From an uncultured Aquincola sp. (GTDB lineage Bacteria; Pseudomonadota; Gammaproteobacteria; Burkholderiales; Burkholderiaceae), in NCBI GenBank assembly GCA_937883885.1, contig CAKZXL010000368.1, positions 1 to 10,133 on the forward strand: a stretch of DNA of 10,133 bases, written 5' to 3'. The position numbers and the translations under genes are program-made. Positions 1-6,478 of the stretch are shown here, one piece after another (the stretch's first letter is position 1; the number at the start of each line of letters is the position of its first letter). The notes below the pieces were generated by a model, which had not been told where the DNA came from, made no database searches, and was given only the letters and a program-made list of their open reading frames with translations.

Positions 1-174
1 CGCCAGCAACTCCGGCGTGGGCTGCACACCGCGCGGGCCGATGGGCTGCACGAAGAAGTCGGAGAAGGCAAGCGCCAGCGGCGGCGCTGATTCCTGCGGC
101 GCGGGCGGGGCGGCAGTGGCGGTGCCAATCAACGCCAGCAGGCTGCTGGCGATCCAGGTACGAAGGTGTGTCAT
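1..174 (-). CDS. Secreted protein of unknown function, N-terminal 58 residues only (runs off left edge)
   Basis: Read on the minus strand from the ATG at 174-172, the frame stays open to the window edge and gives 58 residues. Residues 1-22 form a typical Sec signal peptide: MTHLR at the start, a hydrophobic core (WIASSLLALIG), then TATAA ending near residue 21-22. A Pro/Ala-rich linker follows, then the start of a folded domain (LALAFSDFFVQPIGPRG). The product is therefore probably periplasmic, or secreted. No strong Shine-Dalgarno sequence precedes the ATG, but a good promoter lies about 30-60 bp upstream and no other in-frame start fits the signal peptide. I do not recognise the family with certainty. 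The FVQPIGPRG stretch vaguely recalls small conserved secreted proteins of Burkholderiales, but that is only an impression. The plus-strand reading across this stretch looks like a shadow. Confidence 0.6.
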   Translation of the reverse strand, partial: MTHLRTWIASSLLALIGTATAAPPAPQESAPPLALAFSDFFVQPIGPRGVQPTPELLA

Positions 175-209
175 GCGCGGCAGAGATATCACCCGCGCAT
201 GCTTGCCTG

Positions 210-238
210 TATTTGTGACAGAACCGTGTCGGTGTCAA
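210..238 (-). promoter_or_regulatory. Sigma70-like promoter for the truncated secreted-protein gene
   Basis: On the minus strand a perfect -35 hexamer TTGACA (238-233) is followed by 17 bp and then CAAATA (215-210), which matches the -10 consensus moderately. This predicts a start near 203 and a leader of about 30 nt before the ATG at 174. The -35 lies inside CGTCTTGACACC, and the same 12 bases recur upstream of udh at 8521-8532. Confidence 0.5.
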
Positions 239-320
239 GACGGTGCCACAGCGCAGGCATCTGACTAGCACGATGCGCTCAGCGGCGCATCATCACCTTG
301 CAGTAGCGGTCGACCTATTT

Positions 321-335
321 GTTGACGTCGTCAAC
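321..335. promoter_or_regulatory. Inverted repeat GTTGAC-GTC-GTCAAC upstream of the LuxR-type gene
   Basis: A perfect 6-bp dyad with a 3-bp centre lies 56 bp before the ATG at 391. It contains TTGACG, a near-consensus -35 for the plus strand. The sequence 17 bp downstream (CATCGT) is a poor -10. This could be an operator for the adjacent LuxR-type regulator or an activator-dependent promoter element. It was chosen for symmetry and position only. Confidence 0.35.
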
Positions 336-390
336 GGGCGGGTCCATCGTGCGGGCTCCAAGCAGACCAAAAGGGAGCGCTGTACACATC

Positions 391-1002
391 ATGATGTCTC
401 GTGAAGGACAAAGCACTTCTTCTTCTACTGCGAGCGCGGCGCACCGCAGTGCGCTGGGCAGCAGCATAGGCCATCAGCTGTTCGACATGGCGCCGTTGGC
501 TTCATTGCTGCTTGACCATCGGGGAACCCTGCTGGCGGCCAACCGTGCTGCGCAGCCTCTGCTTCAGTCGCCGGCCACATTCCGGGCCGACGCAATGCGC
601 AGGCTGCACTACGAACATGCCGCCCGGTGGCTGCCCTTGGCCATCCCGATCGCAGAGTTCCTCGTCGGCGGTCAGCGCGAATTCAATCTCTTGTCGCCGG
701 TCATCGGCGCCTGCAGGCTCGGCTTCGAGAGTCCCAGCGACGAAGCGCAGTCCGACCATGTGCTGGCAGTGGTATCGGCCAGGGCATTGCAGGATCCGGA
801 ACGGATCCGCGACGCCTTCGGCATGAGCCCCGCGGAGGCCAGGGTGGTGGCGCTGCTGGTGCAAGGTAAGAGCGCTCTGCAAGCGGCGCAAGAGCTGCAG
901 ATCAAGCTGTGTACCGTCCGCACCCACATCCAACGCGCGCTTGAAAAGACCCATTCGACGCGTCAGTGTGAGCTGATCAGCAAGGTGTTGGCGCCGCAAT
1001 AG
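391..1002 (+). CDS. Short PAS-like / LuxR-type helix-turn-helix transcriptional regulator
   Basis: A 203-residue protein. After a Ser/Ala-rich start (1-25), residues 26-60 (GHQLFDMAPLASLLLDHRG then LLAANRAA) look like the opening strands of a PAS sensor fold. Residues 61-135 continue a poorly conserved sensor domain. Residues 143-200 (FGMSPAEARVVALL, then the recognition region TVRTHIQRALEKT) form a LuxR/GerE-type HTH that binds DNA. Related regulators are often around 350 residues, so this one appears to lack an N-terminal sensor module. In the recognition region a Cys stands where Asn is usual before TVRT. The ATG at 391 is preferred, with AAGGGAG 13 bases upstream. A TTG at 319 would add 24 residues lacking domain character. 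Base composition is visibly less GC-rich than in the flanking genes, which may reflect later acquisition. The ligand and targets are unknown. It is convergent with the LysR gene downstream and divergent from the secreted-protein gene upstream. Confidence 0.85.
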   Translation: MMSREGQSTSSSTASAAHRSALGSSIGHQLFDMAPLASLLLDHRGTLLAANRAAQPLLQSPATFRADAMRRLHYEHAARWLPLAIPIAEFLVGGQREFNLLSPVIGACRLGFESPSDEAQSDHVLAVVSARALQDPERIRDAFGMSPAEARVVALLVQGKSALQAAQELQIKLCTVRTHIQRALEKTHSTRQCELISKVLAPQ

Positions 1003-1047
1003 CGGCCGTGGCAACCACCTGTCGCCGCTGACATCATGAAGCTGGAC

Positions 1048-1071
1048 GTGAGACCTGTCCCTCGGTTTCAC
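1048..1071. terminator. Possible bidirectional terminator hairpin between convergent genes
   Basis: GTGAGACC and GGTTTCAC form an 8-bp stem with one G-T wobble and an 8-base loop. It lies in the 88-bp gap between the stop of the LuxR-type gene and the stop of the LysR gene. No T-tract follows on either strand, so the call rests on position and pairing only. Confidence 0.3.
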
Positions 1072-1090
1072 CTCACCGCGCCCCGTCTTA

Positions 1091-2023
1091 TCACGCTGCG
1101 GCCGCCACCTCGCGCGGAATCGCCTCGGCCAGGAAGTCGAAGGCGCGGCGCACCAGCGGGTTGCCGCGGATCTCTCGGTGCACCGCCAGCCAGCAGGGCA
1201 GGGGCGGGATCTTGAGGCTGGGCAGCACGGGTCGCACGCCGGGCAACCAGGGCAGGTTGTAGGCCGCGACAAAGCCGATGCCGGCACCGGCGGCCACCAG
1301 CCGGCCGTAGGCCACCTGGTCGTCGGTGCGCAGCACGAACTGCCGGCGGCCGATCGGCATGCCCATCGCCGCAAAGCCGCGCACCAGCGTGTCGTCGCGG
1401 TCGTATCCGATCAGGCGGTGGCGCAGCAGCTCGTCGGGCCGCGTCGGGGTGCCGGCGCGCGCCAGGTACTGCTCATGGGCGCAGGCGGTGAGGGCGATGT
1501 CCGCCAGCTTGCGCGCCACCAGCGAGGCCTGAGCCGGCCGCACCATGCGCACCGCGATGTCGGCCTCGCGGCGCAGCAGGTTGCTGAGCTGGTTGGAGGC
1601 GACCAGTTCCACCTCGATGCCCGGCTCGGCCGCCTGCAGCGCGGCCAGCACCGGTGGCAGCAGGTAGTTGGCGGCCACCTGGCTGGTGGTGATGCGCACG
1701 ATGCCGCTGGTGCGGGCGCGCTGGTTGGACAGGCGCTGCTGCAGCTGCTCGGCGCCCTGCTGCATCACCCGCGCGTCTTCGGCGATGGCGAGGGCCAGCG
1801 CGGTGGGCGCCACACCGCGGCCGGTGCGCTCGAACAGCGGGGCGCCGAGCTGGGTTTCCAGCGCCGCCAGCTGGCGCGACAGCGTCGGCTGCTGCGCGCC
1901 CAGCTGCTTGGCCGCGCCGCTCAGGCTGCCGGTGTCGAGCACGGCCAGGAAGCTGCGCACCAGCGTCCAGTCGAAGCCGCGTGCGGCTTCGTTGACGGCG
2001 ACATCGGGATCGGACTTGGCCAT
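1091..2023 (-). CDS. LysR-family transcriptional regulator (divergent from the SDR gene)
   Basis: 310 residues, the usual LysR length. Residues 17-76 are the winged HTH: FDWTLVRSFLAVLDTGSLS, then GAAKQLGAQQPTLSRQLAALE, then LFERTGRG. A linker helix (77-105) follows. Residues 106-305 form the periplasmic-binding-protein-like effector domain (GIVRITTSQVAANYLLPPVL opens it). The family binds DNA as a tetramer and senses a small molecule. The N-terminal tail of about 16 residues before the HTH is slightly longer than usual. No Shine-Dalgarno sequence precedes the ATG, but a TATACA hexamer ends 7 bases before it, so the message may be leaderless. The gene is divergent from the dehydrogenase at 2130 with 106 bp between starts. 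By the usual LysR arrangement it probably controls that gene and itself. The effector is not predictable. Confidence 0.93.
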   Translation of the reverse strand: MAKSDPDVAVNEAARGFDWTLVRSFLAVLDTGSLSGAAKQLGAQQPTLSRQLAALETQLGAPLFERTGRGVAPTALALAIAEDARVMQQGAEQLQQRLSNQRARTSGIVRITTSQVAANYLLPPVLAALQAAEPGIEVELVASNQLSNLLRREADIAVRMVRPAQASLVARKLADIALTACAHEQYLARAGTPTRPDELLRHRLIGYDRDDTLVRGFAAMGMPIGRRQFVLRTDDQVAYGRLVAAGAGIGFVAAYNLPWLPGVRPVLPSLKIPPLPCWLAVHREIRGNPLVRRAFDFLAEAIPREVAAAA

Positions 2024-2056
2024 GCAAAAGTGTATAGCTCACATGACCACATCGCC

Positions 2057-2088
2057 CATTGTGGAATGGGCCGCGCCGTTCCACAGTG
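2057..2088. promoter_or_regulatory. Inverted repeat in the LysR/SDR divergent control region (candidate operator)
   Basis: CATTGTGGAA and TTCCACAGTG are inverted copies matching at 9 of 10 positions, separated by 12 bases. The arm centres are 22 bp apart, about two helical turns, which would place both half-sites on the same DNA face for a regulator dimer or tetramer. It sits between the two divergent starts, nearest the dehydrogenase. It could also fold as a hairpin in the dehydrogenase leader. Confidence 0.45.
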
Positions 2089-2129
2089 CAGGCACCGCTG
2101 CCGGTTGCGGCGGCTGCAGAAAGGCTGTG

Positions 2130-3113
2130 ATGTCCCATCGTGTGGTGTTGGTGCTGGGGGCCCGGGGTCGCCTGGGGGCGGCGGCCGTGGCCGCCTTTGC
2201 CGCCAGCGGCTGGCATGTGCTGGCGCAGGCGCGCCGCGCGCAGGCCGCCTGGCCCGCCGGGGTCGTGCCGGTGACGGCGGCGCTGGCGGACACCGAGGCC
2301 CTGGTCGCAGCAGCGGCGGGTGCCAGCGTCGTGGTGTACGCCGTCAACCCGCCTTACACCGACTGGGCGCGGCAGCTGATGCCGCTGGCCTGCCAGGGTC
2401 TGGACGTGGCGCAGCGGCTGGGCGCGCTCTTCATGTTGCCCGGCAACGTGTATGGCTATGGCGATCAGCTGCCGGCCCGGCTGCAGGAGCAGACGCCGCA
2501 GCACCCCAACCACGAGAAGGCCCGCCTGCGGGTGCAGCTGGAAGCCGAGATCGCCCGCCGCGCCGAAGCGGGCCACCTGCGCGGCGTGGTGATCCGCGCC
2601 GGCGACTTCTATGGCAGCGGCCGCGGCTCCTGGCTGGACCTGGTGGTGCTGAAGTCGCTGCGCTCGGGCAAGCTCGTGTATCCCGGGCCGCTCGACCGGG
2701 CGCATGCCTGGGCCTACCTGCCTGACCTGGCCCGCGCCTTCGTGGCCGTGGCCGAGCATGCAACGCCGGGCCCTGCGCCGGGCATGTCCACCTTCGACGT
2801 GCTGCACTTCGCAGGCCACACGCTGACCGGTGCCGAGCTGCTGGCCGCGGTGGCGGCTGCGGCCGACGACGTTGGCGCCACGCCGGCCGTGGTGGCCCGG
2901 CGCGGCTGGCGCCATGGCAGCCTGCCCTGGGGGTGGATGCGCGCGGCGGGCATCGTCGTGCCGATGTGCAAGGCGCTGGCCGAGATGCGCTACCTGTGGT
3001 TCAGGCCGCATGCGCTGTCTGGTGCGCGGCTGCTGGCCTGTGTGGGTGAGCTGCCGCAGACGCCGCCGCGGCAGGCGATGCGCCAGGCGCTGGTGGACCT
3101 GGGCTTTGCGTGA
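2130..3113 (+). CDS. Extended SDR / NAD-dependent epimerase-dehydratase-like protein
   Basis: 327 residues. The N-terminus VLVLGARGRLGAAAV carries the Rossmann GxxGxxG motif at residues 10-16 for NAD(P) binding. Later landmarks fit the extended SDR superfamily: LPGNVYGYG (103-111), RGVVIRAGDFYG (151-162), and AWAYLPDLARAFV (193-205), the last like the segment preceding the substrate lobe in epimerases. The usual YxxxK catalytic pair is not obvious. Tyr108 and Tyr110 of NVYGYG and Lys130 of NHEKARLR occupy the region but with wrong spacing, so the chemistry may be atypical. The protein is soluble and probably cytoplasmic. AGAAAGG ends 5 bases before the chosen ATG, and Met-Ser-His leads straight into the first beta strand. 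An ATG at 2043 would add 29 residues without domain character. The stop is only 16 bp from the convergent LysR gene. The substrate is unknown; the divergent LysR gene is its likely regulator. Confidence 0.88.
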   Translation: MSHRVVLVLGARGRLGAAAVAAFAASGWHVLAQARRAQAAWPAGVVPVTAALADTEALVAAAAGASVVVYAVNPPYTDWARQLMPLACQGLDVAQRLGALFMLPGNVYGYGDQLPARLQEQTPQHPNHEKARLRVQLEAEIARRAEAGHLRGVVIRAGDFYGSGRGSWLDLVVLKSLRSGKLVYPGPLDRAHAWAYLPDLARAFVAVAEHATPGPAPGMSTFDVLHFAGHTLTGAELLAAVAAAADDVGATPAVVARRGWRHGSLPWGWMRAAGIVVPMCKALAEMRYLWFRPHALSGARLLACVGELPQTPPRQAMRQALVDLGFA

Positions 3114-3129
3114 TCGGCCCGCGGCGGCC

Positions 3130-4053
3130 TCAAGGCAAGGCGCTGGCGTCGCGGGCCCCGGCCGCCCGCCGGCTCAGCTGATGGCGCACCTGGGCCACCG
3201 TCTCCAGCATCGCGTCCAGCAGCGGCGACTGGGTGCCGCGCAGGTAGAAGCAGTGCAGGTCCATGTAGGCCGGCACGCGGGTGAGCAGCGGTCGGTAGGC
3301 CACGCCGGGGTAGTGCACATGGGTCATCGACTCGGGCACCAGGGTCACGCCCACGCCGGTGGCGGCCAGCAAGGTGGCGGTGACCACGTCGCTGGCCGGC
3401 GGCGCGAAGCGCGGCTCGAAACCGTGGGCGCGGCACAGGGCCAGCGCATTGGCGGCCGCCGAAGGTGAGCTGCCGATGATCAGCGTCTGGCCATTGAGCG
3501 CGGTCACGTCCACCGAAGGCTTGGCGGCCAGCGGGTGGTCGGCGGCCAGTGCCAGCAGCAGCTGTTCGCGGCCCACCAGCGTGACCTCGATGTCGTGCTC
3601 TTCGGGCAGCAGGCGCTCAAACACCAGCAGCACCCGGCCCTGGCGCAGGGCCGGTATCTGCGCCGGCGTCTGCGCATGGTGCAGCACCAGCTCCACGTCG
3701 GGGTGGGTGCTGCGAAAGGCCGCCAGCACCTGCGGCACCAGGCCGAAGATGGCCGAGCCGTACAAGCCCACGTCCAGCCGGCCGATCTCGCCGCGGGCGG
3801 CCAGCTGGGTCTGCTGCACCGCCTGGTCGGTCAGCGCCAGCAGGGTGCGGGCATGCTGCAGCAGCTGGTGGCCGGCCGCCGTGAGCGACATGCCGCGCGA
3901 AGTGCGGTCGAACAGCTTGACCGCCAGCTCGTCTTCCAGGTGCTGGATCTGCCGCGTGAGCGGCGGCTGCGAGAGGTTCAAGCGCTCGGCCGCCCGGCCC
4001 AGGTGGCCGGCCTCGGCCACCGCGACGAAGTAGGTGAGTTGTCGGAGGTCCAT
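3130..4053 (-). CDS. LysR-family transcriptional regulator downstream of the GH3 gene
   Basis: 307 residues. Residues 1-60 are the DNA-binding domain: MDLRQLTYFVAVAEAGHLGR, then AERLNLSQPPLTRQIQHLE, then LFDRTSRGMSLTAAG. GEIGRLDVGLYGSAIFGLVP (88-107) starts the effector domain, which closes near residue 290. The RxLxVGL..SA.FG..P pattern and the Q..AL..G segment (132-139) place it near the CatR/BenM-type branch, whose members sense aromatic acids or sugar acids. That subgrouping is from memory, not alignment. It lies on the same strand as udh, porin and GH3, 87 bp after the GH3 stop with a 15-bp stem-loop between. It may be transcribed by read-through or from its own promoter, and it is the most likely local regulator of the uronate cluster. 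The ATG at 4053 begins directly at the conserved HTH, so the start is well supported although the Shine-Dalgarno sequence is weak. Confidence 0.94.
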   Translation of the reverse strand: MDLRQLTYFVAVAEAGHLGRAAERLNLSQPPLTRQIQHLEDELAVKLFDRTSRGMSLTAAGHQLLQHARTLLALTDQAVQQTQLAARGEIGRLDVGLYGSAIFGLVPQVLAAFRSTHPDVELVLHHAQTPAQIPALRQGRVLLVFERLLPEEHDIEVTLVGREQLLLALAADHPLAAKPSVDVTALNGQTLIIGSSPSAAANALALCRAHGFEPRFAPPASDVVTATLLAATGVGVTLVPESMTHVHYPGVAYRPLLTRVPAYMDLHCFYLRGTQSPLLDAMLETVAQVRHQLSRRAAGARDASALP

Positions 4054-4079
4054 CTTCCAAGCCGCAGCAAGGGTGTTCG

Positions 4080-4116
4080 CCAGGGCGGCACGGTCATGCT
4101 AACCGTGCCGCCCTGG
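4080..4116 (-). terminator. Perfect 15-bp stem-loop between GH3 and LysR genes
   Basis: CCAGGGCGGCACGGT (4080-4094) and its exact reverse complement (4102-4116) flank a 7-base loop. The stem begins 24 bases after the GH3 stop and ends 26 bases before the LysR start. No T-run follows on the minus strand, so it is not a textbook intrinsic terminator. It may act as a T-less terminator, a 3'-end stabiliser for the operon message, or an operator for the LysR gene. Confidence 0.55.
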
Positions 4117-4140
4117 ACCGGAGCCCGGACCCGTCGCCGA

Positions 4141-6414
4141 TCAGTAGGTGAGCCCGAAGCCGAACGGGAACAGCGTGTCCGCCGCCGGGTAGCCGGGTGC
4201 ATCGCTCTGGTTGTCGACCACGGCCTTGCTGGTGCGCGCCAGCGCGAAGGGCAGCTTGCCCTGCGGTTTGACGGCCGCGCCGGTGGCCAGCACCTTGCCG
4301 CTGAGCACGTCCAGCAGCGCGGTGTTGCTGATGCCGAAGCCCGCGACGATGGCGCCCGCGTTCTTCAGGCCGCTGGCATCGTCCAGCACGTAGGGCTGGC
4401 GGAAGTAAATGGCCAGCACCGTCTTCTTGGCGCCCACCTCGTTCATCACCGCCTGGATCTTGTCGAGCGAAGGCGAGACCTCCCACGACTGCGAGGCATG
4501 CATCTCGGTGAAGGACAGCATGCCGTTTTCCCAGGGCAGCGAGCCGCCGAAGCTCAGGCCGTTGTCCAGGCAGGCCTTGAGCGCGTCTTCGGCCGAGTAG
4601 TCGGCCGGCGTCACGCAGCGGTCGGGCGCGCCCCAGGCCTTGCCGGTGGCCGGGTTCAGGCGGCCGCCGGTGCCGGGGTCGTTGCTGCGGTAGGTGCTGG
4701 TGGCGCGGGTGTTGGTGCCGGGCAGCAGCTTGTTGGTGGACACCTCCACGCGGATCACCGCCATGTCGTGGCCGGCGGCACTGGGCCGCTGGCCGTTGAC
4801 GGCCGCATCGCCATCGGTCACGGTGTAGCCGTACTTCTCGGTGTCGGCCTTGGCCATGCCCATGGTGTAGAGCCTGGCGCCGGCCTTCAGCGGCAGCGTC
4901 TTGCCGCCGCCGTCCTGGTCCTGGTTCTGCAGCAGCACCACCGACTTGCGCTGGATCTCCAGGCCGATGGCGCGGTGCGCATCGGAGCCCACGGTGGCGG
5001 TGGCCTGCGGTGCGGGCACATAGGGGTTCTCGAACAGGCCCAGCTGGAACTGCTCCTTCAGCAGTCGTTTGGCGGCTTCGGTCACGCGCGCTTCGCTCAC
5101 CAGGCCGGCGCTCACCAGGTCGACGATGGTCTTGTTCTCGCTGAAGCCCGACAGCGTCTCGGTGCCGCCGTTGACGGCGGCGGCCACGCGCTCGGCCACG
5201 GTCTTCTTCTCCAGGCCCCAGGCGCGGTCGGTGATGATGCCGGTGTCGGAGTTCACATAGCCCTGGAAGCCCAGTTTGCCGCGCAGCAGGTCGGTGACGA
5301 TCTGCTTGGAAAAGGCCATGCCGGTCTGCTCGTAGGTCACGCCTTCGTAGGTGACGTTGATGGGCACGCCGTAGTAGGGCATCACGGCCGACACGCCGGC
5401 TTCCAGCGCGGCCATGAAGGGCTTGAGGTGGTAGGCGAAATTGCCCGCCGGGTACACCTGGTTCTTGCCGTGGGCGTAGTGCGGGTCCAGCCCCATTTCC
5501 TGCGGGCCGCCGCCGGGAAAGTGCTTGAGCGTGAGCGCCACCGCGGAGTTGGGCGTCACCGAGGTGCCGTCCTTGACCTTGGTGCCCTGCAGCGTCTGCA
5601 CCAGGGTGCGCATGATGTTGGCGTTGAGGTCGGCGTCTTCGGTGAAGGTCTCGTGCACCCGGTACCAGCGCGGTTCGGTCGACAGGTCGGCCATGTAGCC
5701 GTACATGCCGCGCAGGCCGATGGACTTCCACTCTTCGCCCATCACGGTCGCGAAGTCACGGATCACCGACATGTCGCCCGCGCCCAGCGCGGCGGCCGCC
5801 AGCCCGGCTTCCTTCGGAAACTCGGTGAAGGCGCCCGACGCCTCGTTGATGCCCACGCGCGGGTCTTTCTCGTAGTGGTTGCGCGCGTTCGACTTGAAGA
5901 CCGCCGGGATGCCCAGGCGCGTGGCCTCGCTGGCCTCCTGCACGGCGTTGGTGAACAGGGCCGCCTGCTCGGGCGTCACCTGGCTGCTGGCGGGCGTGGC
6001 CGTGACCACGCTGCGCAGGATGAAGCGGCTCATCTTCTGGTTCTGGATCATGTCCAGCGCATTGGCGGGCAGCGCACCGGCGGTGCCCGCGTTCAGCGTG
6101 TTGATGAGCATCAGGCCGGCCTTTTCCTGCAGCGTCATCTGCGACACCAGATCGTCGATGCGCTCCTGCACCGGGCGGCGCCAGTCTTCGTAGACGTCGA
6201 GCCGGCCGTTGCCGTTGGCGTCCTTGAACTGCTTGCCGTCCACGCTGAGCACGGCCTTGGCGCGGGCGCCGATGACGGGCTGGGCGATCTCCTCATCGCC
6301 GTCGCTGCCGCAGCCGGCCAGGACGACGAGCCCCAAGGCGCCCAAGGCGGCCAGTCTGCAGGCCAGGGTCGTATGGCGCATCAGCGGAAGGTGGCGTGAG
6401 GATCGGTTCAGCAT
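4141..6414 (-). CDS. Lipoprotein glycoside hydrolase family 3 (beta-glucosidase/beta-xylosidase-like)
   Basis: 757 residues. A lipoprotein signal peptide ends at LVVLAGC, so Cys35 should be lipidated after cleavage by signal peptidase II. This places the enzyme on a membrane facing the periplasm or cell surface. Residues 62-79 (QFKDANGNGRLDVYEDWR) are the preamble common in many GH3 enzymes. The N-terminal barrel follows, with LTLKHFPGGG (295-303; Lys297 and His298 are the conserved substrate-binding pair) and FQGYVNSDTG, where Asp390 is the expected nucleophile. The alpha/beta sandwich runs from about 480 (RAIGLEIQRKSVVLLQN) to FPFGFGLTY at the C-terminus. The family releases sugars from the non-reducing end of beta-linked glycans; the exact bond cannot be read from sequence. 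The ATG at 6414 has GGAG 6 bases upstream. A longer frame to 6567 overlaps the porin and lacks a signal, so it is rejected. The gene is third in udh-porin-GH3. Residues about 560-645 form an unusual stretch with Cys600 and Cys615, and I could not identify the acid/base Glu. Confidence 0.95.
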   Translation of the reverse strand: MLNRSSRHLPLMRHTTLACRLAALGALGLVVLAGCGSDGDEEIAQPVIGARAKAVLSVDGKQFKDANGNGRLDVYEDWRRPVQERIDDLVSQMTLQEKAGLMLINTLNAGTAGALPANALDMIQNQKMSRFILRSVVTATPASSQVTPEQAALFTNAVQEASEATRLGIPAVFKSNARNHYEKDPRVGINEASGAFTEFPKEAGLAAAALGAGDMSVIRDFATVMGEEWKSIGLRGMYGYMADLSTEPRWYRVHETFTEDADLNANIMRTLVQTLQGTKVKDGTSVTPNSAVALTLKHFPGGGPQEMGLDPHYAHGKNQVYPAGNFAYHLKPFMAALEAGVSAVMPYYGVPINVTYEGVTYEQTGMAFSKQIVTDLLRGKLGFQGYVNSDTGIITDRAWGLEKKTVAERVAAAVNGGTETLSGFSENKTIVDLVSAGLVSEARVTEAAKRLLKEQFQLGLFENPYVPAPQATATVGSDAHRAIGLEIQRKSVVLLQNQDQDGGGKTLPLKAGARLYTMGMAKADTEKYGYTVTDGDAAVNGQRPSAAGHDMAVIRVEVSTNKLLPGTNTRATSTYRSNDPGTGGRLNPATGKAWGAPDRCVTPADYSAEDALKACLDNGLSFGGSLPWENGMLSFTEMHASQSWEVSPSLDKIQAVMNEVGAKKTVLAIYFRQPYVLDDASGLKNAGAIVAGFGISNTALLDVLSGKVLATGAAVKPQGKLPFALARTSKAVVDNQSDAPGYPAADTLFPFGFGLTY

Positions 6415-6439
6415 GGGAGTCTCCAGAGTTTTTTCAGCG

Positions 6440-6462
6440 GCGCACCCCACCAGGCGGTGCGC
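6440..6462 (-). other. Intercistronic stem-loop between porin and GH3
   Basis: GCGCACC and GGTGCGC form a perfect 7-bp stem with a 9-base loop in the 64-bp gap. On the minus strand it starts 16 bases after the porin stop and ends 25 bases before the GH3 start, ahead of the GH3 Shine-Dalgarno sequence. It is followed by an A-run, not a T-run, on the coding strand, so an mRNA-processing or stability role fits better than strong termination. Confidence 0.5.
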
Positions 6463-6478
6463 GGTACGACGAAGGGAA

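Noticed and set aside
17..268. 83-codon plus-strand frame at the left edge
   Set aside because: Antisense to a frame with a clear signal peptide and promoter; no ribosome site and low-complexity product.
319..390. TTG start for the LuxR-type gene
   Set aside because: The added 24 residues show no domain character, and the region carries a promoter-like inverted repeat.
502..1374. 290-codon minus-strand frame opposite the LuxR-type gene
   Set aside because: It overlaps the LuxR-type and LysR genes in the wrong frames; the Cys/Arg/Trp-rich product has no domain.
1668..2129. Upstream extension of the SDR frame
   Set aside because: It runs antisense through the LysR gene; the Rossmann strand begins at once after the ATG at 2130, which has a ribosome site.
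1178..2725. 515-codon plus-strand open frame
   Set aside because: It runs antisense through the LysR gene and out of frame through the SDR gene, with low-complexity Arg/Gly/Ala composition.
1473..3011. 512-codon minus-strand open frame
   Set aside because: It is antisense to the SDR gene and out of frame with LysR; composition is typical of a shadow.
4094..5731. 545-codon minus-strand frame within GH3
   Set aside because: Alternative frame of the GH3 gene, which reads through intact in its own frame with conserved motifs.
3535..6399. 954-codon plus-strand open frame opposite the LysR and GH3 genes
   Set aside because: It is antisense to two well-recognised genes. Its product is dominated by His, Arg, Gly, Gln and Val with no domain. 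Long antisense frames are expected in high-GC DNA.
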